A stretch of 64,000 nucleotides of DNA, from assembly GCA_023229465.1 (NCBI GenBank), contig JALNZE010000001.1:310001-374000 (forward strand). The letters are read 5' to 3'. This stretch comes from Chitinophagaceae bacterium. GTDB lineage: Bacteria; Bacteroidota; Bacteroidia; Chitinophagales; Chitinophagaceae. This document shows, one piece after another, positions 9,023-17,430 of this stretch (position 1 is the stretch's first letter; the number at the start of each line of letters is the position of its first letter). The notes under the pieces were generated by a model that was not told the DNA's origin, made no database searches, and was given only the letters and a program-made list of their open reading frames with translations. Position numbers and translations under genes: made by a program.

Positions 9023-9874
9023 TTAACGTTTCCCTTCAAAAAAACCCTGTTGTTTCAAAATGGCTTTCAATAGATCAAGTCGCAGAGATGGCGCTATACC
9101 GGGTTTCCCTTCCACGTTTAACACGAAAAAATAGGGATGATTATTTTCTTCTATCCAGCCTGCTATCCATCCCAGGGCATTCCCATTTTCTGTAAAACCC
9201 CAACCCGTTTTGTAACTCAGTTTGTAATTGGCATTGGACTCCTGTAACATTATTTTTTTGACGATATCCTGTGTTCTTTTCTGGAAGGGTAATTGACCAA
9301 AATATAAACGCTTTACCAGGCCCAGTTCTTCATCAGCTGTAATTTTAAGCGTATTATCTAACCAGAAAGCATCCGGTTTTTCTCCAATTTTACGGTTACC
9401 ATAGCTAAGGCTATCCAGCCAGCGCTGCATAGTATCTTTACCAATTCTTCTGGCAATCTCCTGGTAATAGGGTACAGCAGAAACTTTGAAAGCTTCTTCC
9501 ATGGTCAGGTCTTTATTCCAGGCTGTTGCTGTATCGCCATTGGGAAATATACGCACCACCCCATCCCATTTAATAACCATTTTTTCATTTACAATCCTAC
9601 CTGTTTCAATACCAATCAATGCATTCACTATTTTAAAAGTAGAAGCCGGCATATAAGCGGAGTCTTTAAACCGGGAAAGATTATATACCACAAATTTACC
9701 ACTGCCATTATCAAATAAACCAAAACTGCCTGTTACCTGTTGTTCATCAAAATAGGTTTTCAGGCTGTTATCGATCTTAACATTATTGGGTGAGCACGCA
9801 ACCAGTAAAAAGGTACCCGCAATTATTATTAAAGCAACCCATCTCTTTGTTAGTATTCCCCAATCTTTCATCAC
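9023..9874 (-). CDS. Class D (OXA-type) beta-lactamase, lipoprotein
   Basis: A 283-residue serine beta-lactamase with every class D motif in order: STFK at 78-81 (nucleophile Ser78, carbamylated Lys81), SAV at 132-134, YGN at 158-160 and KTGWG at 222-226. The linking FWLDNTLKI and GWIAGW segments also match OXA enzymes. The N-terminus has a lipobox LLVAC (Cys27), so it is predicted to be anchored in a membrane facing the periplasm. Spectrum cannot be read from sequence. It lies between kbl and ispG with gaps of 23 and 35 bp and no nearby mobile element, so it looks like a resident chromosomal gene. Confidence 0.93.
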   Translation of the reverse strand: MMKDWGILTKRWVALIIIAGTFLLVACSPNNVKIDNSLKTYFDEQQVTGSFGLFDNGSGKFVVYNLSRFKDSAYMPASTFKIVNALIGIETGRIVNEKMVIKWDGVVRIFPNGDTATAWNKDLTMEEAFKVSAVPYYQEIARRIGKDTMQRWLDSLSYGNRKIGEKPDAFWLDNTLKITADEELGLVKRLYFGQLPFQKRTQDIVKKIMLQESNANYKLSYKTGWGFTENGNALGWIAGWIEENNHPYFFVLNVEGKPGIAPSLRLDLLKAILKQQGFFEGKR

Positions 9875-9897
9875 TAAGATTTTTAAATTATTAATTA

Positions 9898-11100
9898 CTA
9901 ATTTTTAATTATTGCCCCCAACACCCTCAGCTCCTTCCCCACTTTTGTAAATGCGGCAATGGCTTTATCCAGGTGTTCCTGTGTATGGGCGGCGCTTAAT
10001 TGTACGCGTATTCTTGCCAGGCCTTTAGCAACTACCGGAAAAAAGAAACCGATCACATATATATCTTCGTCGAGCAATTTAGCCGCGAAGGTCTGCGCCA
10101 CCACTGCATCGTATAACATGATGGGAACAATGGGATGATCGCCGGGTTTAATATCAAACCCCGCTTCCGTCATTTTTTTACGAAAATAGGTTGTATTGTA
10201 TTCGAGCCTGTCACGCAGTTCTGTGGTTTCCGTTAGCATATCCAGCACAGCAATAGAAGCGCCAACAATACTGGGTGCAAGGGTATTGGAGAACAGATAG
10301 GGTCTGCTGCGCTGGCGTAATAATTCGATGATTTCTTTTCTGCCGGAGGTAAATCCACCACTTGCACCACCAAGGGCTTTTCCCAGGGTGCCGGTAATGA
10401 TATCAATTCTTCCCATCACATTTCGATATTCATGTGTGCCACGGCCTGTTTTACCCAGAAAGCCGGATGAATGACATTCATCAATCATTACAATGGCATC
10501 ATATTGATCGGCCAGATCGCAGATGGTATCGAGTTTGGCAATGGTTCCGTCCATACTGAAAGACCCATCAGTAACGATGATGCGGTTTCTGCAGGAAGCG
10601 GTTTCTTTTAGTTTGGATTCAAGATCATCCATATTATTGTGTTCATACCGAAAGCGCTGGGCTTTACATAAACGAACACCATCAATGATGGAAGCATGGT
10701 TCAGCGCATCACTGATAATCGCATCCTGTTCATTAAACAATGGCTCAAACACGCCACCATTCGCGTCAAATGCGGCCGCGTATAAAATGGTATCTTCTGT
10801 TCCAAGGAAAGTGGCAATCTTTTTTTCCAGCTCTTTATGTATATCCTGGGTGCCACAAATAAAACGAACACTACTCATGCCATACCCATGAGAATCGATC
10901 GCTTTATGAGCAGCTTCTACCACAGCAGGATGAGAGGAGAGGCCCAGATAATTATTGGCACAGAAGTTTAATACTTTCTTTCCGTTTACAATAATTTCAG
11001 GACCCTGCACACTGGTAATAATGCGTTCATTCTTAAACAGGCCGGCAGTTTTAATTTCTGCCAGTTCTTCGCCTATGCGGCCTACAAATTTTTCATTCAT
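9898..11100 (-). CDS. kbl: Glycine C-acetyltransferase (2-amino-3-ketobutyrate CoA ligase)
   Basis: A PLP-dependent alpha-oxoamine synthase of 400 residues that interconverts 2-amino-3-ketobutyrate plus CoA with glycine plus acetyl-CoA in threonine breakdown. It follows E. coli Kbl closely from memory: NFCANNYLGL, SVRFICGTQD, SDALNHASIIDG, ITGTLGKALGGASGG with the PLP lysine, and RQRSRPYLFSN. These exclude BioF, HemA and SPT-like paralogues. The longer frame begins with TTG at 11124; I chose the ATG at 11100, where similarity starts. No threonine dehydrogenase gene is in the window. Confidence 0.94.
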   Translation of the reverse strand: MNEKFVGRIGEELAEIKTAGLFKNERIITSVQGPEIIVNGKKVLNFCANNYLGLSSHPAVVEAAHKAIDSHGYGMSSVRFICGTQDIHKELEKKIATFLGTEDTILYAAAFDANGGVFEPLFNEQDAIISDALNHASIIDGVRLCKAQRFRYEHNNMDDLESKLKETASCRNRIIVTDGSFSMDGTIAKLDTICDLADQYDAIVMIDECHSSGFLGKTGRGTHEYRNVMGRIDIITGTLGKALGGASGGFTSGRKEIIELLRQRSRPYLFSNTLAPSIVGASIAVLDMLTETTELRDRLEYNTTYFRKKMTEAGFDIKPGDHPIVPIMLYDAVVAQTFAAKLLDEDIYVIGFFFPVVAKGLARIRVQLSAAHTQEHLDKAIAAFTKVGKELRVLGAIIKN

Positions 11101-11153
11101 ACTTGAAGTAATGTGGAAGGGCAAAGGTAGAGAGGGAAAGCTGAATATCCGGC

Positions 11154-11909
11154 TTAATTCTCTACAGCCAATAATGCTACATCAAATATAAGGGTGGCAC
11201 CCGGGCCAATAGATGGCGGGCCATTTTCACCATACGCCATATCCGCGGGAATATATAATTTCCATGTGCTGCCAACTGTCATGAGTTGTAAGGCTTCCTG
11301 CCAGCCCCTGATAACATTGCCCAGCGGAAAACTGGCCGGCGCACCTCTATCAACAGAACTATCGAATTTGGTTCCGTTGATAAGTGTACCGGTATAATGA
11401 CAGGTTACTTTACTGGCTAGTGTGGGTTTTGTAGTATCGGTTCCCGCTTTAATTATTTCATATTGTATTCCACTGGGTAAGGTAACCACCCCCGCACGCT
11501 TACCATTATTCGCCAAAAAAGCCTGGCCTTCCTGCCTGGCTGCCAAAGATTTGACTGAATTTTCTTTTTGCTGGGCCGTTTCTTTCTTTGCATTCACTAT
11601 CTGCTGAAACTTGCTGATACAGTCAGTGACAGCGATATCAGAAAGAAGGGAGGGCTTGTTTTGTTTCAGATCGCGCATGGCCTTATTAAATAAGGTCATA
11701 TTAATATTGTCAAACCCCTGCGCCTTCAGGCTTTGTGCAATGCGTAACCCAACCGCGTAACTGATACTGTCAATATTATTTTTAAAAGGACTTACTGGTT
11801 TTACCGCCGTTTTAATAGCCGGCTTAGTAGTTGAAACCGATTTTTTTACCTGTGCAAAACCGCCTGTTGCCAGAAGGCCAAAGGTAATCATGAGGATCGC
11901 TTTGTTCAT
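11154..11909 (-). CDS. FKBP-type peptidyl-prolyl cis-trans isomerase, exported
   Basis: A 251-residue protein with a signal peptide (about 1-19, ending GGFAQ), a Lys/Thr-rich linker, an FKBP N-terminal dimerisation domain (about 45-130, starting IDSISYAVGLRIAQSL) and a C-terminal FKBP catalytic domain (about 145-250) with the YTGTLINGTKFDSS and GWQEALQLM motifs. This is the FkpA/Mip arrangement, a periplasmic foldase/chaperone. It starts 18 bp after the end of argH on the same strand. Confidence 0.93.
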   Translation of the reverse strand: MNKAILMITFGLLATGGFAQVKKSVSTTKPAIKTAVKPVSPFKNNIDSISYAVGLRIAQSLKAQGFDNINMTLFNKAMRDLKQNKPSLLSDIAVTDCISKFQQIVNAKKETAQQKENSVKSLAARQEGQAFLANNGKRAGVVTLPSGIQYEIIKAGTDTTKPTLASKVTCHYTGTLINGTKFDSSVDRGAPASFPLGNVIRGWQEALQLMTVGSTWKLYIPADMAYGENGPPSIGPGATLIFDVALLAVEN

Positions 11910-11927
11910 TGGTTGGTATTTGTGTTT

Positions 11928-13265
11928 TTATTTTGTTAATAAAGTATCAAGTGCGATATGCACTTTTTCAAATGCGAATTTATTCAATATTTTTTGCATC
12001 ATCCCCTGTATCTGTTGATTGCATAAATTTCCAATACTACCTTCATGTACATGCTGTATATCAGCCGTATGTGTAAACCTGCCTTCTTCAATAGCGGTAC
12101 CCACCTGTTTGTAGGCATCCCTGAAAGGAATACCCTGTAATACCAGCTTATTCACTTCTTCTACGCTAAAAAGGTATTTGTATTTTTCATCGGCTAAAAT
12201 ATTTTCTTTGATGGTAATATCCGACAGCATCAATTCTGCCATTGACAAACAATCTTTTAGTGTTTGAAAAGCCGGAAAAAGATGTTCTTTCAATAACTGC
12301 AAATCGCGATGATACCCGGAAGGAAGGTTGGTGGTCATCAATAATATCTCATTGGGTAATGCTTTTATGCTGTTACAATGCGAACGGATGAGCTCAAATA
12401 CATCCGGATTTTTTTTATGCGGCATGATACTGGACCCTGTTGTTAAGCTGGCAGGGAACGCCACAAAATCAAAATTCTGATTCAGGTATAAACAGGCATC
12501 CATACTAAGTTTGGCAAGGGTATCGGCCAAATTAACCAATGCCATTGCTGTAATGCGTTCTGCTTTACCACGGCCCATCTGAGCATACACTACATTATAA
12601 TTAAGATCTGCAAACCCAAGTAATGCTGTAGTAAGCGTTCTGTTGATAGGGAATGAAGAACCATAACCGGCAGCGGAACCCAGGGGATTTTTATTAACCA
12701 CTTCATAGGCAGCCTGCAGGGTTATCAAATCATCCACTAAACTTTCTGCATAGGCGCCAAACCATAAACCGAATGAGGAAGGCATTGCCAGTTGCAAATG
12801 CGTATACCCCGGAAACAGGTGCTGTTTGTATTTTTCACTTTGTTTTTGCAACAGTTGAAAAAAGGGTTGCACAGCCAGCGCCAGTTCTTCTATTTCATTC
12901 CTAAGAAATAATTTTACATCAACCAGCACCTGGTCATTACGGCTACGTGCCGAGTGAATTTTTTTGCCGGTATCACCAAGTTTTTTTGTGAGCAGGAGTT
13001 CTACCTGTGAGTGAATGTCTTCTATATTTTCGTCAATCGTGAGGCGTGAGTCTTGAGATAGCTGATAGATATTTTTTAATTCGGCAATAATTAAATCGGC
13101 TTCATCAACTGTTAACAGTCCAACAGTTGCCAGCATCTTTGCATGTGCCATGGAACCCAGCACATCAAATGGAGCCAGCAGCAGATCAAATTCCCTGTCT
13201 TTGCCAACGGTAAATTTCTCTACCTGTTTAGAAGTGTCTGTATTTTCTTTACTCCACAATTTCAT
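11928..13265 (-). CDS. argH: Argininosuccinate lyase
   Basis: A 445-residue fumarase/aspartase-superfamily enzyme that splits argininosuccinate into arginine and fumarate, the final step of the pathway. Visible are IHSARSRNDQV near 103-113, the THLQ catalytic region at 155-158 and the superfamily signature GSSIMPHKKNPD at 277-288 with the catalytic Ser in the mobile loop. It is slightly shorter than E. coli ArgH but complete. It is the last arginine gene of the array; a short hairpin separates it from the argE-like gene. Confidence 0.96.
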   Translation of the reverse strand: MKLWSKENTDTSKQVEKFTVGKDREFDLLLAPFDVLGSMAHAKMLATVGLLTVDEADLIIAELKNIYQLSQDSRLTIDENIEDIHSQVELLLTKKLGDTGKKIHSARSRNDQVLVDVKLFLRNEIEELALAVQPFFQLLQKQSEKYKQHLFPGYTHLQLAMPSSFGLWFGAYAESLVDDLITLQAAYEVVNKNPLGSAAGYGSSFPINRTLTTALLGFADLNYNVVYAQMGRGKAERITAMALVNLADTLAKLSMDACLYLNQNFDFVAFPASLTTGSSIMPHKKNPDVFELIRSHCNSIKALPNEILLMTTNLPSGYHRDLQLLKEHLFPAFQTLKDCLSMAELMLSDITIKENILADEKYKYLFSVEEVNKLVLQGIPFRDAYKQVGTAIEEGRFTHTADIQHVHEGSIGNLCNQQIQGMMQKILNKFAFEKVHIALDTLLTK

Positions 13266-13286
13266 AGAAATAGTTTCAGGTTACTG

Positions 13287-13305
13287 GTTTCCGGTTACCG
13301 GAAAC
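13287..13305 (-). other. Intercistronic hairpin between argE-like gene and argH
   Basis: GTTTCCGG, loop TTA, CCGGAAAC: an 8-bp perfect stem in the 39-bp gap. It has no following T-run on the coding strand, so it looks more like an mRNA stability or processing element than a terminator. The adjoining bases repeat the same motif imperfectly (GTTTCAGGTTACTGG, GTTTCCGGTTACCGG). Confidence 0.5.
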
Positions 13306-14381
13306 TAAACAATAACTTTTTTTAATAACTCAATATACAATTCTATACCTTCTCTTATCTCATCTATGTATAAATACTCATCTGCCGTATGACTTCTTGC
13401 ACTGTTACCCGGGCCTATTTTTAAGGTGGGGAACGGCATCAGTGCTTTATCGCTGGTAGTGGGTGATCCGTAATAGCCGCGACCAAGGAGCAGTCCTGCC
13501 TTTACAAGCGGGTGTTCCATAGAAATGGCCGTTGAACGCATACGCAGGCTCCTGGGCGCTACCTCACTTTGTATATTCGACCGAATAGTTGTGAGTATTT
13601 CTTCAAACGTATACAATTCATTCACCCGCACATCCACTACAAACCTGCATTGAGAGGGTATTACATTATGTGCTTTATTTTCAGTTTCAATAACGGTTAC
13701 AGTCATTTTTACCTGGCCAAGCAAGGGCGATACTTTTTCAAAGCGGTAATTTCTGAACCATTCAATATCGGGTAAGGCCTTATACAATGCATTCTCTCCT
13801 TCTTCACGGGCGGCATGGCCCGCGATGCCTTTTGCGGTTACCTCTAATACTAACAATCCCCTTTCCGCGATGGCCATCTGCATTTGGGTGGGTTCTCCTA
13901 CAATGCCGCATTCGATTGTTGGCAACTCTGCCAACAATACCTCAATGCCATTTTTACCAGATATCTCTTCTTCGGCAGTTGCGGCAAAAATAAGGTTATA
14001 GGCAAGGTCTTTTTCTTCATAGAAATACAGAAATACAGCCATCAATGCAACCAGTGAGCCGCCGGCATCATTACTGCCTAATCCAAATAGTTTACCTTCT
14101 TTTTCAATAGCTGTAAATGGGTCGAGCGAATAGGCTTTATTCGGTTTTACCGTATCGTGATGTGAATTGAGTAACAGCGAAGGTTTGTTTGCATCAAAGT
14201 GTTTGTTGGCAGACCAGATATTATTCAGGAAACGGTTGGCATAAACCCCTTTTGATTGAAGAAAATGCGCAAGCAACCCGGCAGTTTTATCTTCCTCCAT
14301 ACTATACGAAGGGATGGCGATAAGCTGTTTTAGCAGTATAAGCGCGTCATTAGTAACTATATTTTGCAACTGCTCATTCAT
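13305..14381 (-). CDS. M20 family deacylase, N-acylcitrulline/N-acylornithine deacylase (ArgE type)
   Basis: A 358-residue zinc amidohydrolase. Seen: the metal ligand motif HHDTV, the GLGSNDAGG segment with the bridging Asp, the catalytic AEEEISG, and a dimerisation (lid) domain in the middle. In E. coli, ArgE removes acetyl from acetylornithine. Here the neighbouring carbamoyltransferase is of the N-acyl type, so the natural substrate is probably N-acylcitrulline, which would yield citrulline for ArgG. Its start overlaps the argB end by 8 bp, which implies translational coupling. Confidence 0.9.
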   Translation of the reverse strand: MNEQLQNIVTNDALILLKQLIAIPSYSMEEDKTAGLLAHFLQSKGVYANRFLNNIWSANKHFDANKPSLLLNSHHDTVKPNKAYSLDPFTAIEKEGKLFGLGSNDAGGSLVALMAVFLYFYEEKDLAYNLIFAATAEEEISGKNGIEVLLAELPTIECGIVGEPTQMQMAIAERGLLVLEVTAKGIAGHAAREEGENALYKALPDIEWFRNYRFEKVSPLLGQVKMTVTVIETENKAHNVIPSQCRFVVDVRVNELYTFEEILTTIRSNIQSEVAPRSLRMRSTAISMEHPLVKAGLLLGRGYYGSPTTSDKALMPFPTLKIGPGNSARSHTADEYLYIDEIREGIELYIELLKKVIV

Positions 14382-15159
14382 ATTTAATAGTTGTTCCCGC
14401 TTTACCCGCGATCAATTGATCCAGTTGTTCAGCTTTGCCAATAATTACTTTGTTTACTCCATTCTGCAATGCAGCAAAGGCATTATCCAGTTTAGGCAGC
14501 ATCCCTGCAAATATCAATTGCTTCCTTTTTAATTCCTGATAGTATGCGGCATTTATCTCAGGAATAACAGAATGCTCATCATTCACATCCAGCAAAACAC
14601 CATTCTTTTCAAATGAATAGATCAACTGTACCTGATACAGGTTACTCAATGCTTTTGCCATTTCCTGTGCAATGGTATCAGCATTGGTATTTAATAACCG
14701 GCCTTTACCATCATGCGTTATTGGCGCCGCTACCACTGTTAAGTTATTATCAAGCAGGTTATGCAGTAGTCCTGCATTCACACTATCTATATCCCCCACA
14801 AATCCGTAATCAATCGTAGGATGAATTCTTTTATGTGCCCTGATCAGGTTACCATCAGCGCCGCTTAAGCCAATCGCATTACAACCATTGGCCTGCAATT
14901 GCGCTACAATATTTTTATTGATATCCCCTGCATAAACCATGGTAACCATCCTGAGTGTTTCCGTATCTGTAACCCTTCTTCCATCCACCATCTGCTGTTC
15001 AATACCCAATGCTGCGGCTAGTTTGGCAGCTAATTTACCTCCACCATGCACTAATATTTTTTTTCCTTCAATGGATGCAAAAGACCTGAGGAATGATGAA
15101 AGCCTGGTTTCATCATCAATGATATTACCCCCGATCTTTATAACATACAAGGTGTTCAT
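14374..15159 (-). CDS. argB: N-acylglutamate kinase (acetylglutamate kinase family)
   Basis: A 261-residue amino acid kinase that phosphorylates the gamma-carboxyl of N-acetylglutamate (or N-succinylglutamate). Motifs: VIKIGGNII at the N-terminus for phosphate binding, LVHGGGK, DGRRVTD, NAIGLSGADGNLI and NTNADTIAQEMA. No N-terminal arginine-binding helix is apparent, so feedback inhibition of the long hexameric type is unlikely. The start overlaps the stop of argF' by 4 bp (ATGA). Confidence 0.95.
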   Translation of the reverse strand: MNTLYVIKIGGNIIDDETRLSSFLRSFASIEGKKILVHGGGKLAAKLAAALGIEQQMVDGRRVTDTETLRMVTMVYAGDINKNIVAQLQANGCNAIGLSGADGNLIRAHKRIHPTIDYGFVGDIDSVNAGLLHNLLDNNLTVVAAPITHDGKGRLLNTNADTIAQEMAKALSNLYQVQLIYSFEKNGVLLDVNDEHSVIPEINAAYYQELKRKQLIFAGMLPKLDNAFAALQNGVNKVIIGKAEQLDQLIAGKAGTTIKYE

Positions 15160-16139
15160 TTTAATTTGTATGATTGGGTTCTCAATATTTCAGCCAATAC
15201 CGCCTGTGCCGCCCATACCCTGTTTCCTGCCTGTTGCGTTACCAGGCTATGTGCGCTGTCAAGTACTTCATCACTCAACTCTACATTTCTTCTTACCGGC
15301 AGGCAGTGCATCACTTTTGCATTGTGAGTTGATTTCAATTTGTCCTCAGTTAACATCCACGCAGGATCATTCTCGTACACTTTACCATAATCTGTGTAAG
15401 TACCCCAGTTTTTCACATACACAAAGTCAGCCTCTTTTAATGCCGCATCCTGGTCATGTGTAATAGTGGCCTCTTTGGTAAAGGATTCCGCCAGTTCATA
15501 CTCAGGTGGGTGTGTGATCACAAAATCCGCTTCTCCCCATGCATTGATCCACTGTGCGAAGCTATTGGCAACGCATTGAGGCAAGGGTTTAATATGCGGG
15601 GCCCAGGTGAGTACGATTTTGGGTTTACCTCCAGTCTGTATAGGTGATTGCAGCATACTTTCTTTAATAGTTACAATATCTGTTAAAGATTGCAAGGGAT
15701 GCAGTGTGCCGCTCTCTAAGCTTACTACCGGTACACCGGCATATTTAATAAATTGTTTGATCAGCATTTCACTGTAATCTTCTTCCCTGTTTTTTAAGGA
15801 TGGAAAGGTTCTCATACAGAGAATATCAAAATATTGTCCGAGAACGGGTGCCGCGTCTTTTATATGCTCCGCTGTGTTACCGCTCATAATGGCTCCTTCT
15901 TCAAATTCCAATGCCCAGCCTTCCTTATCTACATTGAATACTATGGCTTCCATTCCTAAATTCTTGGCGGCTATCTGTGTACTCAACCGGGTACGCAGGC
16001 TCGGATTCAGGAATAACAGACCCACTCGTTTATCGGCACCCAGCTGCCTGTCGGCAAATGGATTGGCTTTATAGGCCAGGGCCTTTGCTGCCAGGGCATT
16101 GATGTCAGTTACATCGTGAACAGAAATAAATTGTTTCAT
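15156..16139 (-). CDS. argF': N-acylornithine carbamoyltransferase (ArgF')
   Basis: A 327-residue transcarbamylase that moves the carbamoyl group from carbamoyl phosphate to an N-acylated ornithine. Carbamoyl phosphate motifs are SLRTR at 47-51, HPLQ at 147-150 and HCLPVRR at 278-284. The extra proline loop and overall length match the Xanthomonas acetylornithine and Bacteroides succinylornithine enzymes, not plain OTCase. The residue I align with the specificity switch (Glu92 in X. campestris, Pro90 in B. fragilis, recalled from the literature) is Ala90 in SGNTAEHI. Alanine at that position favours N-succinylornithine in published mutants. Confidence 0.93.
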   Translation of the reverse strand: MKQFISVHDVTDINALAAKALAYKANPFADRQLGADKRVGLLFLNPSLRTRLSTQIAAKNLGMEAIVFNVDKEGWALEFEEGAIMSGNTAEHIKDAAPVLGQYFDILCMRTFPSLKNREEDYSEMLIKQFIKYAGVPVVSLESGTLHPLQSLTDIVTIKESMLQSPIQTGGKPKIVLTWAPHIKPLPQCVANSFAQWINAWGEADFVITHPPEYELAESFTKEATITHDQDAALKEADFVYVKNWGTYTDYGKVYENDPAWMLTEDKLKSTHNAKVMHCLPVRRNVELSDEVLDSAHSLVTQQAGNRVWAAQAVLAEILRTQSYKLK

Positions 16140-16170
16140 TTTTTATACGCTCTCGTTTTCAAAAAACATT

Positions 16171-17358
16171 TTACTTTTCCATCTGCTTTTCGCTTTCAGC
16201 CTTCTGCTTTACACTTTCTTCACTCAGCTCTTCAATCGCCTCTTCCAGTGCTTCCAGAAAATCATCAATTTGTTTGCGGGTTATTGCCAATGATGGTAAA
16301 AGACGAATGACAGTCGGTTTTGCTTCGCCCGTAAATATTTTAAAATCGAATAATAATTTTTTCTTCAGGTCTTTCAGGTCTTCCGGAACATCAAACCCAA
16401 TCATCAATCCCCGGCCACGAACATTTTTTAAGATAGCAATCGCTTTTAGTTTGTTAATAAGGTATTCCCCATTTTCTTTTGCATTGTTGAGGAGATTCTC
16501 TTCTTCAATCACTTCTAACACTGCCAATGCGGCAGCACAAGCTAATTGGTTACCGCCGAAAGTGGTACCTAACATGCCATGTTTCGGTTGAATATGCGGC
16601 GCAATTAATATACCTGCCACCGGAAAACCATTTCCCATACCTTTTGCCATGGTATAAATATCTGCAGTAACCCCTGCATGGTCATGTGCAAAAAACTGAC
16701 CGCTTCTGCCATAGCCACATTGCACACTATCAGCAATATATACAGCGCCATTTTCATCACATAATTGCCTGATCAGTTGCAGGAAGGAGGCATTGGCAAT
16801 ATTAATACCACCTACCCCCTGTATTCCTTCAATAATTACAGAAGAAATTTCTTTTCCCTGTTCCGCAAAACAGTCTTTTAAAGCGGCTTCATCATTAAAA
16901 GGAAGAAAAATAATATTATCCGTTTCATTTACAGGAGCTACGATAGAAGGATTATCCGTAGCAGCTACGGCCAGGGAAGTTCTTCCATGGAATGACTTCT
17001 TAAAAGCGATAATTTTTTTTCGTCCATTATAAAAAGAGGCCAGTTTTAATGCATTCTCATTTGCTTCGGCGCCGCTGTTACATAAGAATAGCTGGTAGTC
17101 TTCCTTACCGCTGAGCTTGCCCAGTTTTAAAGCCAGCTCCTGCTGAATGGGAATAATGACCGAATTAGAATAAAAAGCGATTTTTTCTAATTGGTCCTCA
17201 ATCCGCTTTACCCAATGCGGATGTGTATGGCCGATACTAATTACTGCATGGCCACCATACATATCCAAATACTGTATACCATCCGCATCCCATACATAGG
17301 AGCCTTTGGCGCTTGTGATGGCGATGTTATTGAGTGGATAGACGTCGAAGAGTTTCAT
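16171..17358 (-). CDS. argD: N-acylornithine aminotransferase
   Basis: A 395-residue class III PLP aminotransferase that converts N-acyl-glutamate semialdehyde to N-acylornithine. Seen: the GGHAVISIGHTHP start, NSGAEANENALKLA, FHGRTSLAVAATD, DSVQCGYGRSGQFFA and TMAKGMGNGFPVAG with the PLP lysine, then GTTFGGNQLA. The last about 20 residues are a Glu/Lys/Ser-rich tail past the usual end. Gap to argF' is 31 bp. Ornithine-delta-aminotransferase activity cannot be excluded from sequence, but the operon context decides for ArgD. Confidence 0.94.
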   Translation of the reverse strand: MKLFDVYPLNNIAITSAKGSYVWDADGIQYLDMYGGHAVISIGHTHPHWVKRIEDQLEKIAFYSNSVIIPIQQELALKLGKLSGKEDYQLFLCNSGAEANENALKLASFYNGRKKIIAFKKSFHGRTSLAVAATDNPSIVAPVNETDNIIFLPFNDEAALKDCFAEQGKEISSVIIEGIQGVGGINIANASFLQLIRQLCDENGAVYIADSVQCGYGRSGQFFAHDHAGVTADIYTMAKGMGNGFPVAGILIAPHIQPKHGMLGTTFGGNQLACAAALAVLEVIEEENLLNNAKENGEYLINKLKAIAILKNVRGRGLMIGFDVPEDLKDLKKKLLFDFKIFTGEAKPTVIRLLPSLAITRKQIDDFLEALEEAIEELSEESVKQKAESEKQMEK

Positions 17359-17377
17359 TTTTTTACGCTTAATGCCA

Positions 17378-17416
17378 AACGCTGAACGCTAAACGCTGCA
17401 TGTAGCGTTCAGCGTT
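17378..17416 (-). repeat. 14-bp-stem hairpin between argC and argD
   Basis: AACGCTGAACGCTA (17378-17391) is followed after an 11-nt loop by its exact reverse complement at 17403-17416. The left arm is itself a short tandem repeat of an AACGCTR heptamer that continues into the loop. No T-run follows in the direction of transcription, so read-through into argD is expected. Possible roles are 3' protection of the argC message or partial attenuation; it may also be a member of a dispersed intergenic repeat family. Confidence 0.7.
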
Positions 17417-17430
17417 TAGCGCGCGGTGTT

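Noticed and set aside
9898..11100. Sulfonolipid (cysteate acyltransferase) or BioF function for the alpha-oxoamine synthase
   Set aside because: The sequence follows Kbl closely along its whole length, including SVRFICGTQD and the PLP region.
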